Shown here piece after piece: positions 34,460-43,801 of a stretch of DNA of 64,000 nt. The position numbers and the translations under genes are program-made. The notes under the pieces are model-generated. The model searched no databases. It was not told the origin of the DNA and worked only from the letters and a program-made list of their open reading frames with translations. Position 1 is the stretch's first letter. Each line of letters begins with the position of its first letter. Origin of the DNA: Leptospira ilyithenensis (GTDB taxonomy: Bacteria > Spirochaetota > Leptospiria > Leptospirales > Leptospiraceae); the NCBI RefSeq assembly GCF_004771005.1, contig NZ_RQHV01000042.1, positions 248,001 through 312,000 of the forward strand. The letters are read 5' to 3'.

Positions 34460-35199
34460 AACCGGAATGTCCAGGAATATTGAGCTGTTTTGTTATGAGC
34501 GGAAGTATCTTCCCAGGCGTCAAAGGCTCGTATTCCTCTCGTGATTGCAAGTGCCGCAAATATCCCTATGGAGTCGGGACTATTCCAAACATTCCCCGGC
34601 CCTTTCTCATTCATCATATTTTCCCAGATATTCTTATTAGGTAATTTTTCCTGAGCATAATAATAAGCTCCACCAACTAATACCAGATCTGCTAGAAAAT
34701 AGATGGCGGAACTTAATAAAGTGTCTCTGGATGTGTAAAGAGGAGATTTCCAGGAATTATAACCGACGGAAGCGATAGGAGAAATCAAATTTAATCCTTG
34801 TGAGATGATATTATATTTTTTGGACAAAGCGACTGCGTCTTCTTTGGGAGGATTTCTGAGCAATTCTTGTTCGAAGATTTGTTTCCACATTCTTTCCTGG
34901 CCGACCTTGGTAGATTCTATCCTTAGCACTGAATCAGGAGAATTTTTGCCGACCTTACCTATATAAATGTCAAAATCATAAGGATTTTTCCATGTATGTT
35001 TGTACCGATAAACAAAACCTTTCGTTTTATCATCGCTATAATAATTCGGATCCAATTGATTCAAAAGAGCAACTAGCTTTAGATTCAGATCATCCGGTGA
35101 GCCGGAAATTTCCACAGTTTCAGCGGCTTTTAATGAAAAAGAGAGACTCAAATAAATAAAAGCGATTGGAATAAAGCGATATATCTTTGTTAGGTTCAC
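34456..35199 (-). CDS. Hypothetical exported/membrane protein
   Basis: I do not recognise this protein. From a GTG at 35199 that overlaps the CPBP protease stop by 4 bases (GTGA) it has 247 residues. It begins with a good signal peptide, MNLTKIYRFIPIAFIYLSLS, with cleavage after a KAA-type site near residue 27. The middle is polar; two weakly hydrophobic segments lie near 160-190 and 215-235. The frame is open further upstream, but that part is an out-of-frame reading of the protease gene. Coupling suggests joint function with the CPBP protein. Confidence 0.75.
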   Translation of the reverse strand: MNLTKIYRFIPIAFIYLSLSFSLKAAETVEISGSPDDLNLKLVALLNQLDPNYYSDDKTKGFVYRYKHTWKNPYDFDIYIGKVGKNSPDSVLRIESTKVGQERMWKQIFEQELLRNPPKEDAVALSKKYNIISQGLNLISPIASVGYNSWKSPLYTSRDTLLSSAIYFLADLVLVGGAYYYAQEKLPNKNIWENMMNEKGPGNVWNSPDSIGIFAALAITRGIRAFDAWEDTSAHNKTAQYSWTFRF

Positions 35200-36095
35200 G
35201 GATTCATACCATCCACACCGAAATAAGCAATCAATAATCCGAGGGTATTGTACGTCGCATGACAGGCCATAGATACCCATAGATTTTTTGTTTTCAAATA
35301 TAAATAACCGAAATACATTCCCACAAACGCAATCAGAAAAGGAACTGCAACTGTCGTGCCCGGACCGTAGTGCAACCACCCGAAGATGATGGAAATGATC
35401 ATCAATCCTTCTTGAGCGAGTCCTTTGTCCATAAATGCTTTTAACAAAAAACCGCGAAAAAACAATTCTTCCACGATACCGGTTATGATGCCTACGGTAT
35501 AAACCGCCCAAGCAAGGAGATAACTGTTGCCGCTTAATTCTTTGAATAATTTCTGAGGAAAAACACCCGGGTTTGCATCTACTCCCAGAGCTTGGAAGAT
35601 AATTCCAATGATCATCACGGATAAAAAAACTACGAATCCGTTAGAAACACCTGTTAGTATCACCTTAAAGGAAAGATCTTCTTGCAAATTGGTGATTTCG
35701 ATTTTGAGGATTTTTACCAAAACCAAGTAACCCACACCGACAAAAGAAACAAACCAAATGACCGATTGGAAAAAAAGAAGGTATTGTTTCTTTTTTAGCA
35801 TAATGTCGTAAAAGGACTCGAACGATTTCTGCGGGTTGTCTTTGAATTCGGTTTTGAAATTTTCTTCGATTGTTTTGATGGATTCGGTAAGTTTACCGAC
35901 AGTTTCCATAAAACCTATCTTTTGGTCGGCTTGGTCCTCCAAAATCGGTTCTAACAATTCCTCGGGAATGCGGTCATTGAGAACTACGGAGTAAACGAAC
36001 TGATGATAAAATAGGGAAAATAGCAAATTGCAAACAAAGATAAGACCCAGAGAATATGTGGTCAGGCGAAAAATCTCAAAAAAACGACTCTGCAT
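35196..36095 (-). CDS. CPBP family intramembrane metalloprotease (CAAX-type)
   Basis: This polytopic membrane protein of 299 residues has about eight helices. The ABI/CPBP motifs are in order: EELFFRGFLLKAF near 208-220 (EExxxR), IIFGWLHYGPG near 232-242 (FxxxH) and CHATYNTLGLL near 279 (HxxxN/B). These four residues form the Rce1-like active site. The N-terminal 120 residues include a long polar loop (PEELLEPILEDQADQK), unusual for short CPBP proteins. In bacteria members act in protein maturation or bacteriocin self-immunity; no peptide substrate gene is visible. It is translationally coupled to the exported protein gene. Confidence 0.88.
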   Translation of the reverse strand: MQSRFFEIFRLTTYSLGLIFVCNLLFSLFYHQFVYSVVLNDRIPEELLEPILEDQADQKIGFMETVGKLTESIKTIEENFKTEFKDNPQKSFESFYDIMLKKKQYLLFFQSVIWFVSFVGVGYLVLVKILKIEITNLQEDLSFKVILTGVSNGFVVFLSVMIIGIIFQALGVDANPGVFPQKLFKELSGNSYLLAWAVYTVGIITGIVEELFFRGFLLKAFMDKGLAQEGLMIISIIFGWLHYGPGTTVAVPFLIAFVGMYFGYLYLKTKNLWVSMACHATYNTLGLLIAYFGVDGMNP

Positions 36096-36175
36096 CTGCT
36101 TCCCAGATTCGGTTTTGAGGGATTATCGTCATCGTTTTTTTCTAATCAGCCGATCTTCTCTTTAGAAGAGAGGCA

Positions 36176-37078
36176 GTGCAAGAGTTGAGAAGGTACAGTA
36201 AATTTGTTTTTCCTTTGGCTTTTTTATCAGCAATCAACCTTTTTGCCACACCGATTACACTTGCAAATCTGGATTATTCGAATCCCCGCCTCAAAGACCT
36301 TCGTAATCAGGTCAAAGAAAACTTGCGACTGTCCCGATCTTCCGTGTCCGATGACAAACTCATTCCTCTCAAATACTTTCAATACAAGGTAAAAAAGGAT
36401 GATTCGTTTTTTAAAATTATGGCTCGTACCGGGATGGATTTGGAAACTTTGTCTTCTGCCAATGAGTTAAGTTCCCCTCATGATTTGGCAGAAGGTATGA
36501 TTTTGGAAATTCCGAATATGAGAGGTGTTTTCCATCCGGAAAGCACACCTAATACAAATCAGGCGAAAGAAGAAATATCAAAAAAATACAATATCTCCCG
36601 AGACAAATTGCAATTTGACGAATCTCGGGGAAAATGGTTTATCCCGGGTGTTATGATGGGAAAAAGGGAAAAATCATTCTTTTACGGATTTGGATTTCTT
36701 TCTCCTTTGGAAGGTGCACTCCTCACATCAGGTTATGGAAAAAGAAACGATCCTTTTACAAAAAAACAAACTTTCCACGGGGGAGTGGACCTTGCCGCCG
36801 AACAAGGATCAGATGTTCTTGCTTCCCAGGACGGGATCGTCGATTTTCGCGGCGAAAACGGCGGGTATGGAAATCTAATCATCCTAAAACATGAAATGGG
36901 TTATGAAACCCGTTATGGACATTTGAGCCGCTATCAGGTAAAACACGGTGACAAAGTCCGTAAAGGCCAAAAGATAGGGGAAGTAGGCAAAACAGGTAGA
37001 GCGACCGGTCCACATTTGCATTTCGAAGTGAGAAGAAATTCCAAGCGTCAAAAACCGGTTTTCCAAACTCATATTTAA
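36176..37078 (+). CDS. LysM-M23 murein endopeptidase
   Basis: This exported cell-wall hydrolase has 300 residues from a GTG at 36176 with GAGAGG just upstream. A signal peptide covers residues 1-30 (FVFPLAFLSAINLFATP). A LysM domain follows at about 71-118 (YKVKKDDSFFKIMARTG). The M23 domain at about 180-295 carries the LytM zinc and catalytic residues: HGGVD near 201, RYGHL near 245 and HLHFE near 279. With all ligands present it should be an active glycyl or meso-DAP endopeptidase rather than an EnvC-type activator. Confidence 0.92.
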   Translation: MQELRRYSKFVFPLAFLSAINLFATPITLANLDYSNPRLKDLRNQVKENLRLSRSSVSDDKLIPLKYFQYKVKKDDSFFKIMARTGMDLETLSSANELSSPHDLAEGMILEIPNMRGVFHPESTPNTNQAKEEISKKYNISRDKLQFDESRGKWFIPGVMMGKREKSFFYGFGFLSPLEGALLTSGYGKRNDPFTKKQTFHGGVDLAAEQGSDVLASQDGIVDFRGENGGYGNLIILKHEMGYETRYGHLSRYQVKHGDKVRKGQKIGEVGKTGRATGPHLHFEVRRNSKRQKPVFQTHI

Positions 37079-37124
37079 AATTAAGTTTTACTTTCTAAGT
37101 TTCAAAAGCTAAATCTGTGATTCA

Positions 37125-38300
37125 ATGGACTTTCAAATACCTGAATCCGTAGAATCACTCCGTAAACAAATCCGAGAATTTGTTCAGTCGGAAATCATCC
37201 CTCTGGAAAAACATTATAATTACGAAACCGGTCGTATGCCGGAAGATATCAACCAACAAGCTCGTGCTAAAGTAAGGGCAGCTGGTTTTTGGACTCCGCA
37301 TCTTTCCAAAAAGGAAGGCGGCTTGGGATTGGATCAATTGGGAACTTGTATCATATTCAGCGAATTGGGTCGTTCTCCTATTGCTCCTTATATATTCAAT
37401 TGCGATGCACCTGACGAAGGTAATATGCATCTTCTTGCTCTCGCTGCTACAGACAAACAAAAGGAATTGATTCTGCATCCTCTTTGCGAGGGTTCTTTAA
37501 GAACCGGCTTTGCAATGACGGAGCCTTCTCCCGGTGCAGGTTCCGACCCGACCAGTCTGCAAACCAATGCGGAAAAGATTGGCGATAAATTCGTGTTAAA
37601 TGGTAGAAAGTGGTATTGCACAGGCGCCAACGGAGCAAAATACATTATCGTTATGGCGAAGGTAAACGGAAGTTTCCGAAAGACCACAATGTTCCTTGTT
37701 CCCACAACTGCCAAAGGTTATACGATGATAAGGGAGATCGGACTTATGGGTTCTCACGGACCGGGGGGACATTGCGAACTTAATTTTGAAAACGTGGAAG
37801 TTCCTGAGGATATGGTGCTTGGTCGGGTAGGAGAAGGATTTCGCCTTTCCCAGGAAAGGCTGGGCCCTGCTCGCTTAACGCATTGTATGCGCTGGACTGG
37901 TCTTGCACGCAGAGCTTTATCCATTGCACGCGAGTATGCAAAAGAAAGAGAAGTATTCAGTTCCAAGATCGCGGAACATCAGGGAATCCAATGGCTTTTT
38001 GCAGAATGCGCCACTGAAATTGAAATGGGATTTTTGTTAACTTTAAAGGCCGGTTGGCTTTTGCAAACAGGCCAGGATGCTCGCCAGGAAATCTCCATGG
38101 CGAAATGGAAAGTGAGCGAATCCCTTTGCAAAACCGTTGATACCGCAATTCAAATTTGCGGAGGAAAAGGTTATTCCAGAGATCTTCCTCTGGAATTGTT
38201 TTATAGAGATGCAAGAGCTGCAAGAATTGCGGACGGTCCGTCGGAAGTTCATAAAATGGTGATCGGACGAAATTATGTTTCCGGGAAATGGGATGCATAA
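37125..38300 (+). CDS. Acyl-CoA dehydrogenase (ACAD10/11-like)
   Basis: This flavoprotein of 391 residues oxidises acyl-CoA to enoyl-CoA. FAD and substrate-binding signatures are [17 protein letters not shown] near 128-144 and [11 protein letters not shown] near 163. The C-terminus has [13 protein letters not shown] and [10 protein letters not shown]. The usual catalytic Glu loop (EG) is replaced by ADGPxEVH, which is typical of the ACAD10/11 group that acts with a phosphotransferase. The next gene starts directly after its stop and encodes exactly such a phosphotransferase, so a kinase-plus-dehydrogenase route for 4-hydroxyacyl-CoA is plausible. Confidence 0.92.
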   Translation: MDFQIPESVESLRKQIREFVQSEIIPLEKHYNYETGRMPEDINQQARAKVRAAGFWTPHLSKKEGGLGLDQLGTCIIFSELGRSPIAPYIFNCDAPDEGNMHLLALAATDKQKELILHPLCEGSLRTGFAMTEPSPGAGSDPTSLQTNAEKIGDKFVLNGRKWYCTGANGAKYIIVMAKVNGSFRKTTMFLVPTTAKGYTMIREIGLMGSHGPGGHCELNFENVEVPEDMVLGRVGEGFRLSQERLGPARLTHCMRWTGLARRALSIAREYAKEREVFSSKIAEHQGIQWLFAECATEIEMGFLLTLKAGWLLQTGQDARQEISMAKWKVSESLCKTVDTAIQICGGKGYSRDLPLELFYRDARAARIADGPSEVHKMVIGRNYVSGKWDA

Positions 38301-39344
38301 ATGGAAATCGCAGAATTAAAACCGGCGTTAGAATCTCATCTAACAGGAATATGGAAGAGTCCCGTCCAAATCCAAGACATCGTTCATTTGAGCGGTGGGG
38401 CTTGTCAGGACAATTTCGCCATACGATTGTCAGTTGATAGTTCTCCCGGAAACACTGAAAAAAATATAGTGCTTCGAACGGACAAGGGGGGATCTCTTTT
38501 ATCTTCTCTTTCTAAAAAAGACGAGTATAAGGTTGCGGGTCTTGCTTATGCCGCAGGAGTTAAAACCCCCGAGCCGATTTATCTCGAAGAGAATGCAAAT
38601 ATCATCGGTGCTCCTTTTTTCCTAATGGAAAAAATTTCCGGAAAAGCAACAGGCAGATACATTATAAAAGACGCAGAGCTAAACGAATACAGAAAAACAA
38701 GAATGGTAACTGACTTAAGCGAAAATCTTGCCCGTTTGCATTCCGTAATCCTCGAGTCGGTAAAAGACGCAGAGCTCAAACAAAAATTGAAAGTCACTAC
38801 TCGTGAAACTTACGTTCAAACGTCTATTGACGATTTACGCAAATCTTTGGATGAACTTCCCGAGTCTCATCCTGCGATTGAAATTTCTCTCAATTGGTTG
38901 GATAAAAACAAACCGGACGTGGATGCGATCGTACTGGTTCATGGAGATTATCGAACAGGAAATTTTATGATCACCAAAGAAGGTTTGCAAGGTATCCTGG
39001 ATTATGAATTTGCCCATTGGGGAGACAGACATGAAGATGTGGCTTGGCTTTGTATGCGAGACTGGAGGTTCGGCAAACTGAATAAGGAAGTCGGCGGGTT
39101 CGGAGATCGAGCCGATTTTTATAATGCTTATTCCGATTATAATAAAATTCCAATTTTGGCAACTAAGGTTCGTTACTGGGAGATAATGGGTAATTTACGC
39201 TGGGCAATAGGATCGGCACAACAGGCGGAACGTCATCTTTCCGGAAAAGACAAAGGTATAGAACTTGCCGCCATCGGAAGAAGAACTGCAGAAATGGAAT
39301 GGGAAGCAATGCGACTGATAGAAGAGGCTGAAAATGCAGTATAG
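38301..39344 (+). CDS. Aminoglycoside-phosphotransferase-fold kinase (ACAD10/11-type partner)
   Basis: The 347-residue protein has the APH/choline kinase fold. Key residues are the catalytic loop LVHGDYRTGNFMI near 212-224 and the metal-binding GILDYEFAHWGDRHEDVAWL near 230-249. The N-lobe has LSGGACQDNFAIRL near 28. Family knowledge: fused versions in ACAD10/11 phosphorylate 4-hydroxyacyl-CoAs. Here the domains are separate genes with no spacer to the dehydrogenase. An antibiotic-resistance role is less likely given the context. Confidence 0.88.
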   Translation: MEIAELKPALESHLTGIWKSPVQIQDIVHLSGGACQDNFAIRLSVDSSPGNTEKNIVLRTDKGGSLLSSLSKKDEYKVAGLAYAAGVKTPEPIYLEENANIIGAPFFLMEKISGKATGRYIIKDAELNEYRKTRMVTDLSENLARLHSVILESVKDAELKQKLKVTTRETYVQTSIDDLRKSLDELPESHPAIEISLNWLDKNKPDVDAIVLVHGDYRTGNFMITKEGLQGILDYEFAHWGDRHEDVAWLCMRDWRFGKLNKEVGGFGDRADFYNAYSDYNKIPILATKVRYWEIMGNLRWAIGSAQQAERHLSGKDKGIELAAIGRRTAEMEWEAMRLIEEAENAV

Positions 39345-39744
39345 ACCAGAGGCCAAAGAATTATTATCCACCATCCAGGATTTACTCATCAAAGAAATTT
39401 TGCCGAAAATCGAATCTGATGAGTTTTTATCGTACAAAACTCTTGTTAGTTGGAATATGCTGGGAGTGATCATAAGGGAATCGGAAAAGGAAGATGAACA
39501 AAGTCTGGAAGAATTTCTGTCCTTATTGAAACTCGGATCGATTCTAAAAGACGCTCTTACCGTTGATCAATTCAAAGCACTTTCTCGAAAGGAAAAACTA
39601 AACCGATTGAAAGATTGGAATTCTCTTCTCGCCAAACAACTGCGAGAGACAAAGAATGCGGAAGTAGGATCGGAAACCTGGAATCAAATCAAATCGGGTC
39701 TTAAAAACAATCTTTCCGTTTCCAATCCGAGGTTCAACGCATAG
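39334..39744 (+). CDS. DUF6285-type helical protein
   Basis: This 136-residue helical protein begins MQYRPEAKELLSTIQDLL, followed by KEILPKI and WNMLGVIIRESEKE. This matches the pattern of DUF6285 proteins that are repeatedly encoded beside acyl-CoA dehydrogenase and phosphotransferase genes. It overlaps the phosphotransferase gene by 11 bases and abuts the histidine phosphatase gene. No catalytic residues are evident. I recognise the family from memory only; a subunit or chaperone role for the phosphotransferase is inferred from context. Confidence 0.7.
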   Translation: MQYRPEAKELLSTIQDLLIKEILPKIESDEFLSYKTLVSWNMLGVIIRESEKEDEQSLEEFLSLLKLGSILKDALTVDQFKALSRKEKLNRLKDWNSLLAKQLRETKNAEVGSETWNQIKSGLKNNLSVSNPRFNA

Positions 39745-40461
39745 ATGGGATTGATTTATCTTGTTCGCCATGGCCAGGCAGACAGACTGGGAAAAGATTA
39801 CGACACTCTCACTGACTTGGGCAAAACCCAAGCAAGATTGCTGGGACGGTATTTTATCCAACAAAGAATCGAATTTGATTCTGTTTTTACAGGAAACCTG
39901 CAAAGGCAAAAACAAACTGCATCGGGAATTTTGGAATCCTTTCAAAGTGAAGAGTTCTGTACGCCGAAGGCGATTGAAAATGAAAACTGGAATGAATTTG
40001 ATCCCCGCTTATGGCTTTCTCTTGCTGCAAAAATCAGAAACGAAGATTCCGATTTTGCAAAATTGTATGAAAATTACAAAACTGCTTGGGAGAATGGAGA
40101 TACCAAAACCAGAGATTATTTTCAGGAACTCATTCAGCGGGTGTTAGATGATTGGGTAAATGAAATTTGGGATCCGGTGGAGCCTTATAGTTTCAGTGAA
40201 TACGTGAACAGAATTGTATCAGGATTCGAGTCCATCCCCAAAGATGTAAAAAGCAGTTTGGTCGTTTCTTCCAGCACTCCAGTTGCCATTGCCATGGGAC
40301 TTGCCTGCGGAATGGAAAAAAGAAAATTTCCCGTTTTTATGAAATCCATTCTGAACTCATCATTGAGTATTTTCAAGCGAGATGGAAATAGTCTAGAGCC
40401 AGTTAGTTGGAATTCTGTTCCTCATTTGTATAAAAATCCTGAGCTACATACGATTATCTGA
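39745..40461 (+). CDS. Histidine phosphatase family protein (phosphoglycerate mutase-like)
   Basis: The 238-residue protein begins MGLIYLVRHGQADRLGKDYD; RHG near residues 8-10 contains the phospho-accepting His. TDLGKTQARLLGRYF follows, and a second-half His should lie near VVSSSTPVAIAMG, although the usual SHG is replaced by SSS, an oddity for catalysis. It is the fourth gene of the acyl-CoA dehydrogenase operon, starting directly after the preceding stop. Its last 8 bases overlap the convergent gene. Substrate unknown. Confidence 0.82.
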   Translation: MGLIYLVRHGQADRLGKDYDTLTDLGKTQARLLGRYFIQQRIEFDSVFTGNLQRQKQTASGILESFQSEEFCTPKAIENENWNEFDPRLWLSLAAKIRNEDSDFAKLYENYKTAWENGDTKTRDYFQELIQRVLDDWVNEIWDPVEPYSFSEYVNRIVSGFESIPKDVKSSLVVSSSTPVAIAMGLACGMEKRKFPVFMKSILNSSLSIFKRDGNSLEPVSWNSVPHLYKNPELHTII

Positions 40462-41095
40462 TCCATGTACGTTCTTCAGGCGCAAAAGAATTTAAAAATT
40501 TTAATCTTGCTTTTGCTTTTTGACCCCAAGCGTTTCGCGGATAGTTTTTGTATAGATGTTCCAATGCCAGTCTTTCTTCTTCTACTGTTTTGGATTGTCT
40601 GATTGTGATTACAGGTTCATCCTGAAATTTGAAACTGACCCTTACATGAAAGGTGCCTAGAAATACAACCGTACCTGGCTCTAAATTCAATCGGGACGAT
40701 TCGATTTCTTTTTTGTCAAAATCAATGTCTATTTTGGAAGGTTGTTTGGTGGAACCGTAAGGGAAATCGGATGCACCGCGATTCAGAAGATGAACTGCGT
40801 CGTAAATTTCATACTGGCCTTCTTTCAGGTTTTGAAAGTAGTAATAATGTTCTGAGTTTTCGGAATACTCGTAAACAAAATCTCCTTTTCGGAGGGTTAC
40901 TTTTTGGAAACGCGGGTCAATCAGCTCATCTAACAAGAGTTCGTCTTTTTGCAAAGTCATTTGAACAATGATCAATGAACTTTGCGCATTTCTGGGTCCG
41001 AAGGTCGAACATTCGGGAAATAACAGAAAGAGTACAAAAAGTATAAGCCCTTTCCTAAGTAAAAAATCGATTCCTTTTTGAATCTTAATTGTCAT
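40454..41095 (-). CDS. Hypothetical exported protein, possible lipoprotein
   Basis: This is a 213-residue protein with a hydrophobic leader (GLILFVLFLLFPECSTFG). The Cys at about 29 follows FPE, a poor lipobox, so a lipoprotein call is uncertain. The rest seems beta-rich, with a C-terminal EEERLALEHLYKNYPRNAWG segment resembling a short TPR-like helix pair. It is last in the minus-strand rppH-acyP-aldo/keto reductase run (31-base gap to the reductase). I do not recognise the family. Confidence 0.65.
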   Translation of the reverse strand: MTIKIQKGIDFLLRKGLILFVLFLLFPECSTFGPRNAQSSLIIVQMTLQKDELLLDELIDPRFQKVTLRKGDFVYEYSENSEHYYYFQNLKEGQYEIYDAVHLLNRGASDFPYGSTKQPSKIDIDFDKKEIESSRLNLEPGTVVFLGTFHVRVSFKFQDEPVITIRQSKTVEEERLALEHLYKNYPRNAWGQKAKARLKFLNSFAPEERTWIR

Positions 41096-41126
41096 TTCCC
41101 ATATCCTACTTTATTTTATTCGTAAA

Positions 41127-42143
41127 TTATCCCATAGGATATTGAATTTTTTTCGAAAGAACATTGAGTTCGTTCAATACATCATCTGATAAAATCAAAT
41201 CGGCAGCTTTCAATGATTCTTCCAATTGTGCTACCGTATTGGCACCGATGATGGTGGAAGCCACAAAGTCATGTTGTTTGCTCCATGCAACTGATAGCGC
41301 AGTCGCGGTGATTCCCGCTCTTTCCGCAATGACTAGAATCTCCGCAGTCGAAGCAAGTGTCGCGTCATTCAAAAATCGGTTTGCCATTTTTTTCTGACGG
41401 TCTCCTTCTTTGGTATAACGGATGAACCTGGATCCTTCGGGAGGAACTTCTACATTGTATTTTCCCGTCAAGACCCCACCGGCTAATGGTGAGTAGGGGA
41501 GTAAGGAAACCCCTTCTTTGCGGCATACTTGCGCCAATTCGTCTTCAAATCTTCTGTTTAAAATACTGAAATTGTTTTGAATGGATTCGTAACGGACAAG
41601 ATTGTATTTGTCAGAAGTCCAGAGACTCTTCATCAATCCGAAGGAAGTTTCGTTGGAACATCCCGCATAACGGATCTTACCTTCTTCTTTCAACTCTGTC
41701 AGTGCTTCCATAGTTTCATCATAAGGCATATCCGGGTCAGGCCAATGAGTTTGATAAAGATCGACTGTTTCGATTCCCATACGAGTCAGAGATCCTTCGA
41801 TGGCACGTCGGATATGGTATTTGTCCAAGGATGTTTTTCCTTCTCTTACGGGAGGACTGAACCAGCCGTGCCCGGGTCCTGCAACTTTGGTTGCGATGAG
41901 AATCCCGTCTCTTGGTTTTGTTTTTAGCCATTTGCCGAATATTTCTTCCGTTCGGTGGACCCATGATTTTTGGGGAGGAACAGGATACAATTCTGCAGTA
42001 TCGTAAAAATCAATTCCTGCATCATAAGCTCGATCTAAAATACGGAATGCTTCCGCTTCATCGCATGAGGAACCGAATGTCATTGTTCCCATACAGATTT
42101 CGGACACGACCAAACCTGTTCTACCTAAACGTCTTTTTTTCAT
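41127..42143 (-). CDS. Aldo/keto reductase
   Basis: This NADPH-dependent carbonyl reductase of 338 residues is TIM-barrel shaped. It opens [21 protein letters not shown]. The catalytic tetrad is visible as Asp in [12 protein letters not shown] near 49-60 (with the Tyr), Lys in IATKVAGPG near 91 and His in [10 protein letters not shown] near 131. A cofactor-binding end has [16 protein letters not shown]. The insert after LYPVP and the WVHRTEE segment resemble the Tas/YghZ-like branch. Substrate unknown. It begins 9 bases after acyP. Confidence 0.9.
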   Translation of the reverse strand: MKKRRLGRTGLVVSEICMGTMTFGSSCDEAEAFRILDRAYDAGIDFYDTAELYPVPPQKSWVHRTEEIFGKWLKTKPRDGILIATKVAGPGHGWFSPPVREGKTSLDKYHIRRAIEGSLTRMGIETVDLYQTHWPDPDMPYDETMEALTELKEEGKIRYAGCSNETSFGLMKSLWTSDKYNLVRYESIQNNFSILNRRFEDELAQVCRKEGVSLLPYSPLAGGVLTGKYNVEVPPEGSRFIRYTKEGDRQKKMANRFLNDATLASTAEILVIAERAGITATALSVAWSKQHDFVASTIIGANTVAQLEESLKAADLILSDDVLNELNVLSKKIQYPMG

Positions 42144-42152
42144 GAAATAGAA

Positions 42153-42440
42153 TTACCTTTTAATGGAAAATGTTCTGAATTGATTTTTTGCATCCGCCCA
42201 ATCGATCGCGTGATCCGTAACTTTTGCTTTCGTAGGGCCTCTCTGCATGGCGCGGTAAAGGTCTTCTATAAAAAGTTTGTCACCTTCCACCACAGCTTCT
42301 ACCTCTCCATTGGGAAGATTTTGAGTATAACCTTTGAGTCGCATTTCTTGTGCTTTTTGCATAATATAATAACGAAATCCTACTCCTTGCACCGTTCCCC
42401 TAACAACGATTCGTGCCCTTTTCTCTTCTGATTTTCCCAA
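42153..42440 (-). CDS. acyP: Acylphosphatase
   Basis: This 95-residue enzyme cleaves carboxyl-phosphate bonds. The signature VVRGTVQGVGFRYYIMQKA near residues 12-30 contains the phosphate-binding loop and catalytic Arg23-type residue. The catalytic Asn is in GYTQNLPNGEVEAVVEG near 37-53. The length is typical. It lies 35 bases after rppH and 9 bases before the aldo/keto reductase gene. Confidence 0.93.
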   Translation of the reverse strand: MGKSEEKRARIVVRGTVQGVGFRYYIMQKAQEMRLKGYTQNLPNGEVEAVVEGDKLFIEDLYRAMQRGPTKAKVTDHAIDWADAKNQFRTFSIKR

Positions 42441-42475
42441 ACGGTTTTGCTCCTAGCTTTGTTATCTAAATTATG

Positions 42476-42961
42476 TTATTTTTTTAAGTCTGCAATGTAA
42501 TTTTGAACAAGCGTAAAGAAAAATGGGACAAACTTTTCGTAGGCAGGTTTTTTAAAATCAACGACTACTTTGGGAATTTCCAATAAATCCATATATTTTA
42601 CGGAAAGAAATTCCCTTTCAAAATGGTCTAAAGTACAGTCTTCTATCGGGTGATTCCAATAGTACAGAATCCATTTTTGGGTCTGCCCTCTGAATTTTTG
42701 CAGTTCTGTATGAAGATTGAGAAAGTTGGGAAAATCGTAGTCGAGCCAGTCTTTGTACTCCCCTACATAGGTAGCGTCTTTTACACCGATTTCTTCATAG
42801 AGTTCCCGTTCGGCGGCAGCTACATAATCTTCTCCATTATCAATCCCTCCCTGTGGAAATTGCCAGGATCCAGGAAATTCAACTCTTTCCCCGACGATCG
42901 CTTTGCCTTGAGAATTAAAAACAACTATGCCTACATTTTTTCTGTAAGGTTTGTTCGTCAT
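42476..42961 (-). CDS. rppH: RNA pyrophosphohydrolase
   Basis: This Nudix enzyme removes pyrophosphate from 5' triphosphate RNA and starts mRNA decay. The 161-residue protein has the RppH-specific start YRKNVGIVVFN and WQFPQGGID near 33-41. The Nudix box continues through AAERELYEEIGV near 49-60. A diadenosine-polyphosphate hydrolase role is possible in the same family. It heads the minus-strand run and is divergent from sixA, 103 bases away. Confidence 0.9.
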   Translation of the reverse strand: MTNKPYRKNVGIVVFNSQGKAIVGERVEFPGSWQFPQGGIDNGEDYVAAAERELYEEIGVKDATYVGEYKDWLDYDFPNFLNLHTELQKFRGQTQKWILYYWNHPIEDCTLDHFEREFLSVKYMDLLEIPKVVVDFKKPAYEKFVPFFFTLVQNYIADLKK

Positions 42962-43064
42962 ATAGATTAGGATTCAGCCCAAAGAGAAAATCGCAAGAAA
43001 ATCATTAATTTTTTGTTTATTACGAAAGCTACACTTTCAATCTTGGGCTTAGGAGATCTTAAGA

Positions 43065-43553
43065 ATGAAGATCATTTTGGTTCGGCATGGCGAAGCGGAA
43101 GATCCTGCTTCAGTAAAATCGGATCAGTCTCGTACCTTGACGGAAAAAGGGGTAAGAGACATTCATAAAATCGGTAGGTTCATCAACAACTCATCTTTAA
43201 ACGTGAGTCAAGTTTACTATAGCCCCTACACTCGCACCCGTTTAACAGCCGAAATCCTTTCCGAAGAAATCAATTTCAAAGGATCGCCGGTTCAGGCAAA
43301 CGAACTCGCCGCCGGAGTCGGTTGTTCCCACATTCTTCCCAATCTATTAAAACTTACCAATTCCGATACTGTCTTGTTAGTTGGACATAATCCGGATATC
43401 ACACATTTTGCAGCACAACTTTTGGGGAATACCTGTCTTACGGACAACCTGGTATTTCAGCCTGGTTCGACGGTTGCAATCAACGTAGCTCGTGAAAAAT
43501 TCGCACACGGCCAAATCATCTGGGCAATGTCACCTGACATTTTAGATGATTGA
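43065..43553 (+). CDS. sixA: SixA-type phosphohistidine phosphatase
   Basis: The 162-residue histidine phosphatase begins MKIILVRHGEAEDPA, with the catalytic RHG at residues 7-9. The second motif LLVGHNPDITHFAAQLLG near 104-121 contains the second active-site His. The short length and lack of an insert match SixA, which dephosphorylates Hpt phosphohistidines. That would fit the Hpt-like kinase in this window, although the pairing is inference. The ATG has GGAG about 9 bases upstream. Confidence 0.85.
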   Translation: MKIILVRHGEAEDPASVKSDQSRTLTEKGVRDIHKIGRFINNSSLNVSQVYYSPYTRTRLTAEILSEEINFKGSPVQANELAAGVGCSHILPNLLKLTNSDTVLLVGHNPDITHFAAQLLGNTCLTDNLVFQPGSTVAINVAREKFAHGQIIWAMSPDILDD

Positions 43554-43637
43554 TAAAAGTCCGTTTTTCTCAAATTCCTTGTAGCATTTCGTAAAGCTTG
43601 ACCAGCGTCTTAGTTTTGTTTTTTTGACTAAGAAACA

Positions 43638-43709
43638 CGGGGTGTAGCGCAGCGGTAGCGCACTTGTCTGGGGGGCAAGGGGTCGCCGGTTCAAATCCGG
43701 TCACTCCGA
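43638..43709 (+). tRNA. tRNA-Pro (anticodon GGG)
   Basis: The cloverleaf is 72 bases with no encoded CCA. The acceptor CGGGGTG pairs with CACTCCG (one G-T pair), and the discriminator is A. The anticodon stem CTTGT/GCAAG encloses loop CTGGGGG, anticodon GGG, reading CCC and CCT. The T arm contains GGTTCAA. The first base pair is C-G, a feature of proline tRNAs. It lies between sixA and the convergent phasin-like gene. Confidence 0.94.
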
Positions 43710-43737
43710 TTGTTTTGCTTTTTTTCTTCCTCTCAAA

Positions 43738-43768
43738 ACAAAAAAACCAGCAGACTTTCGCCTGCTGG
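43738..43768 (-). terminator. Intrinsic terminator of phasin-like gene
   Basis: The perfect 7-base stem CCAGCAG/CTGCTGG at 43747-43753 and 43762-43768 has an 8-base loop. On the minus strand it is followed directly by a run of T (A-run at 43738-43746 on the plus strand, with one C). It sits 33 bases after the stop of the phasin-like gene. Confidence 0.85.
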
Positions 43769-43801
43769 AATCAAATTCAGGATAGTGAGAACAGTTTAGT
43801 T

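Noticed and set aside
35200..35511. Upstream extension of the exported protein gene after the CPBP protease
   Set aside because: The residues are an out-of-frame reading of the protease gene; the GTG at 35199 begins a signal peptide.
43598..43632. Promoter or hairpin before tRNA-Pro (TTGACC; CTTAGT/ACTAAG)
   Set aside because: There is no acceptable -10 at proper spacing, and the 6-base stem has a 12-base loop; too weak to call.
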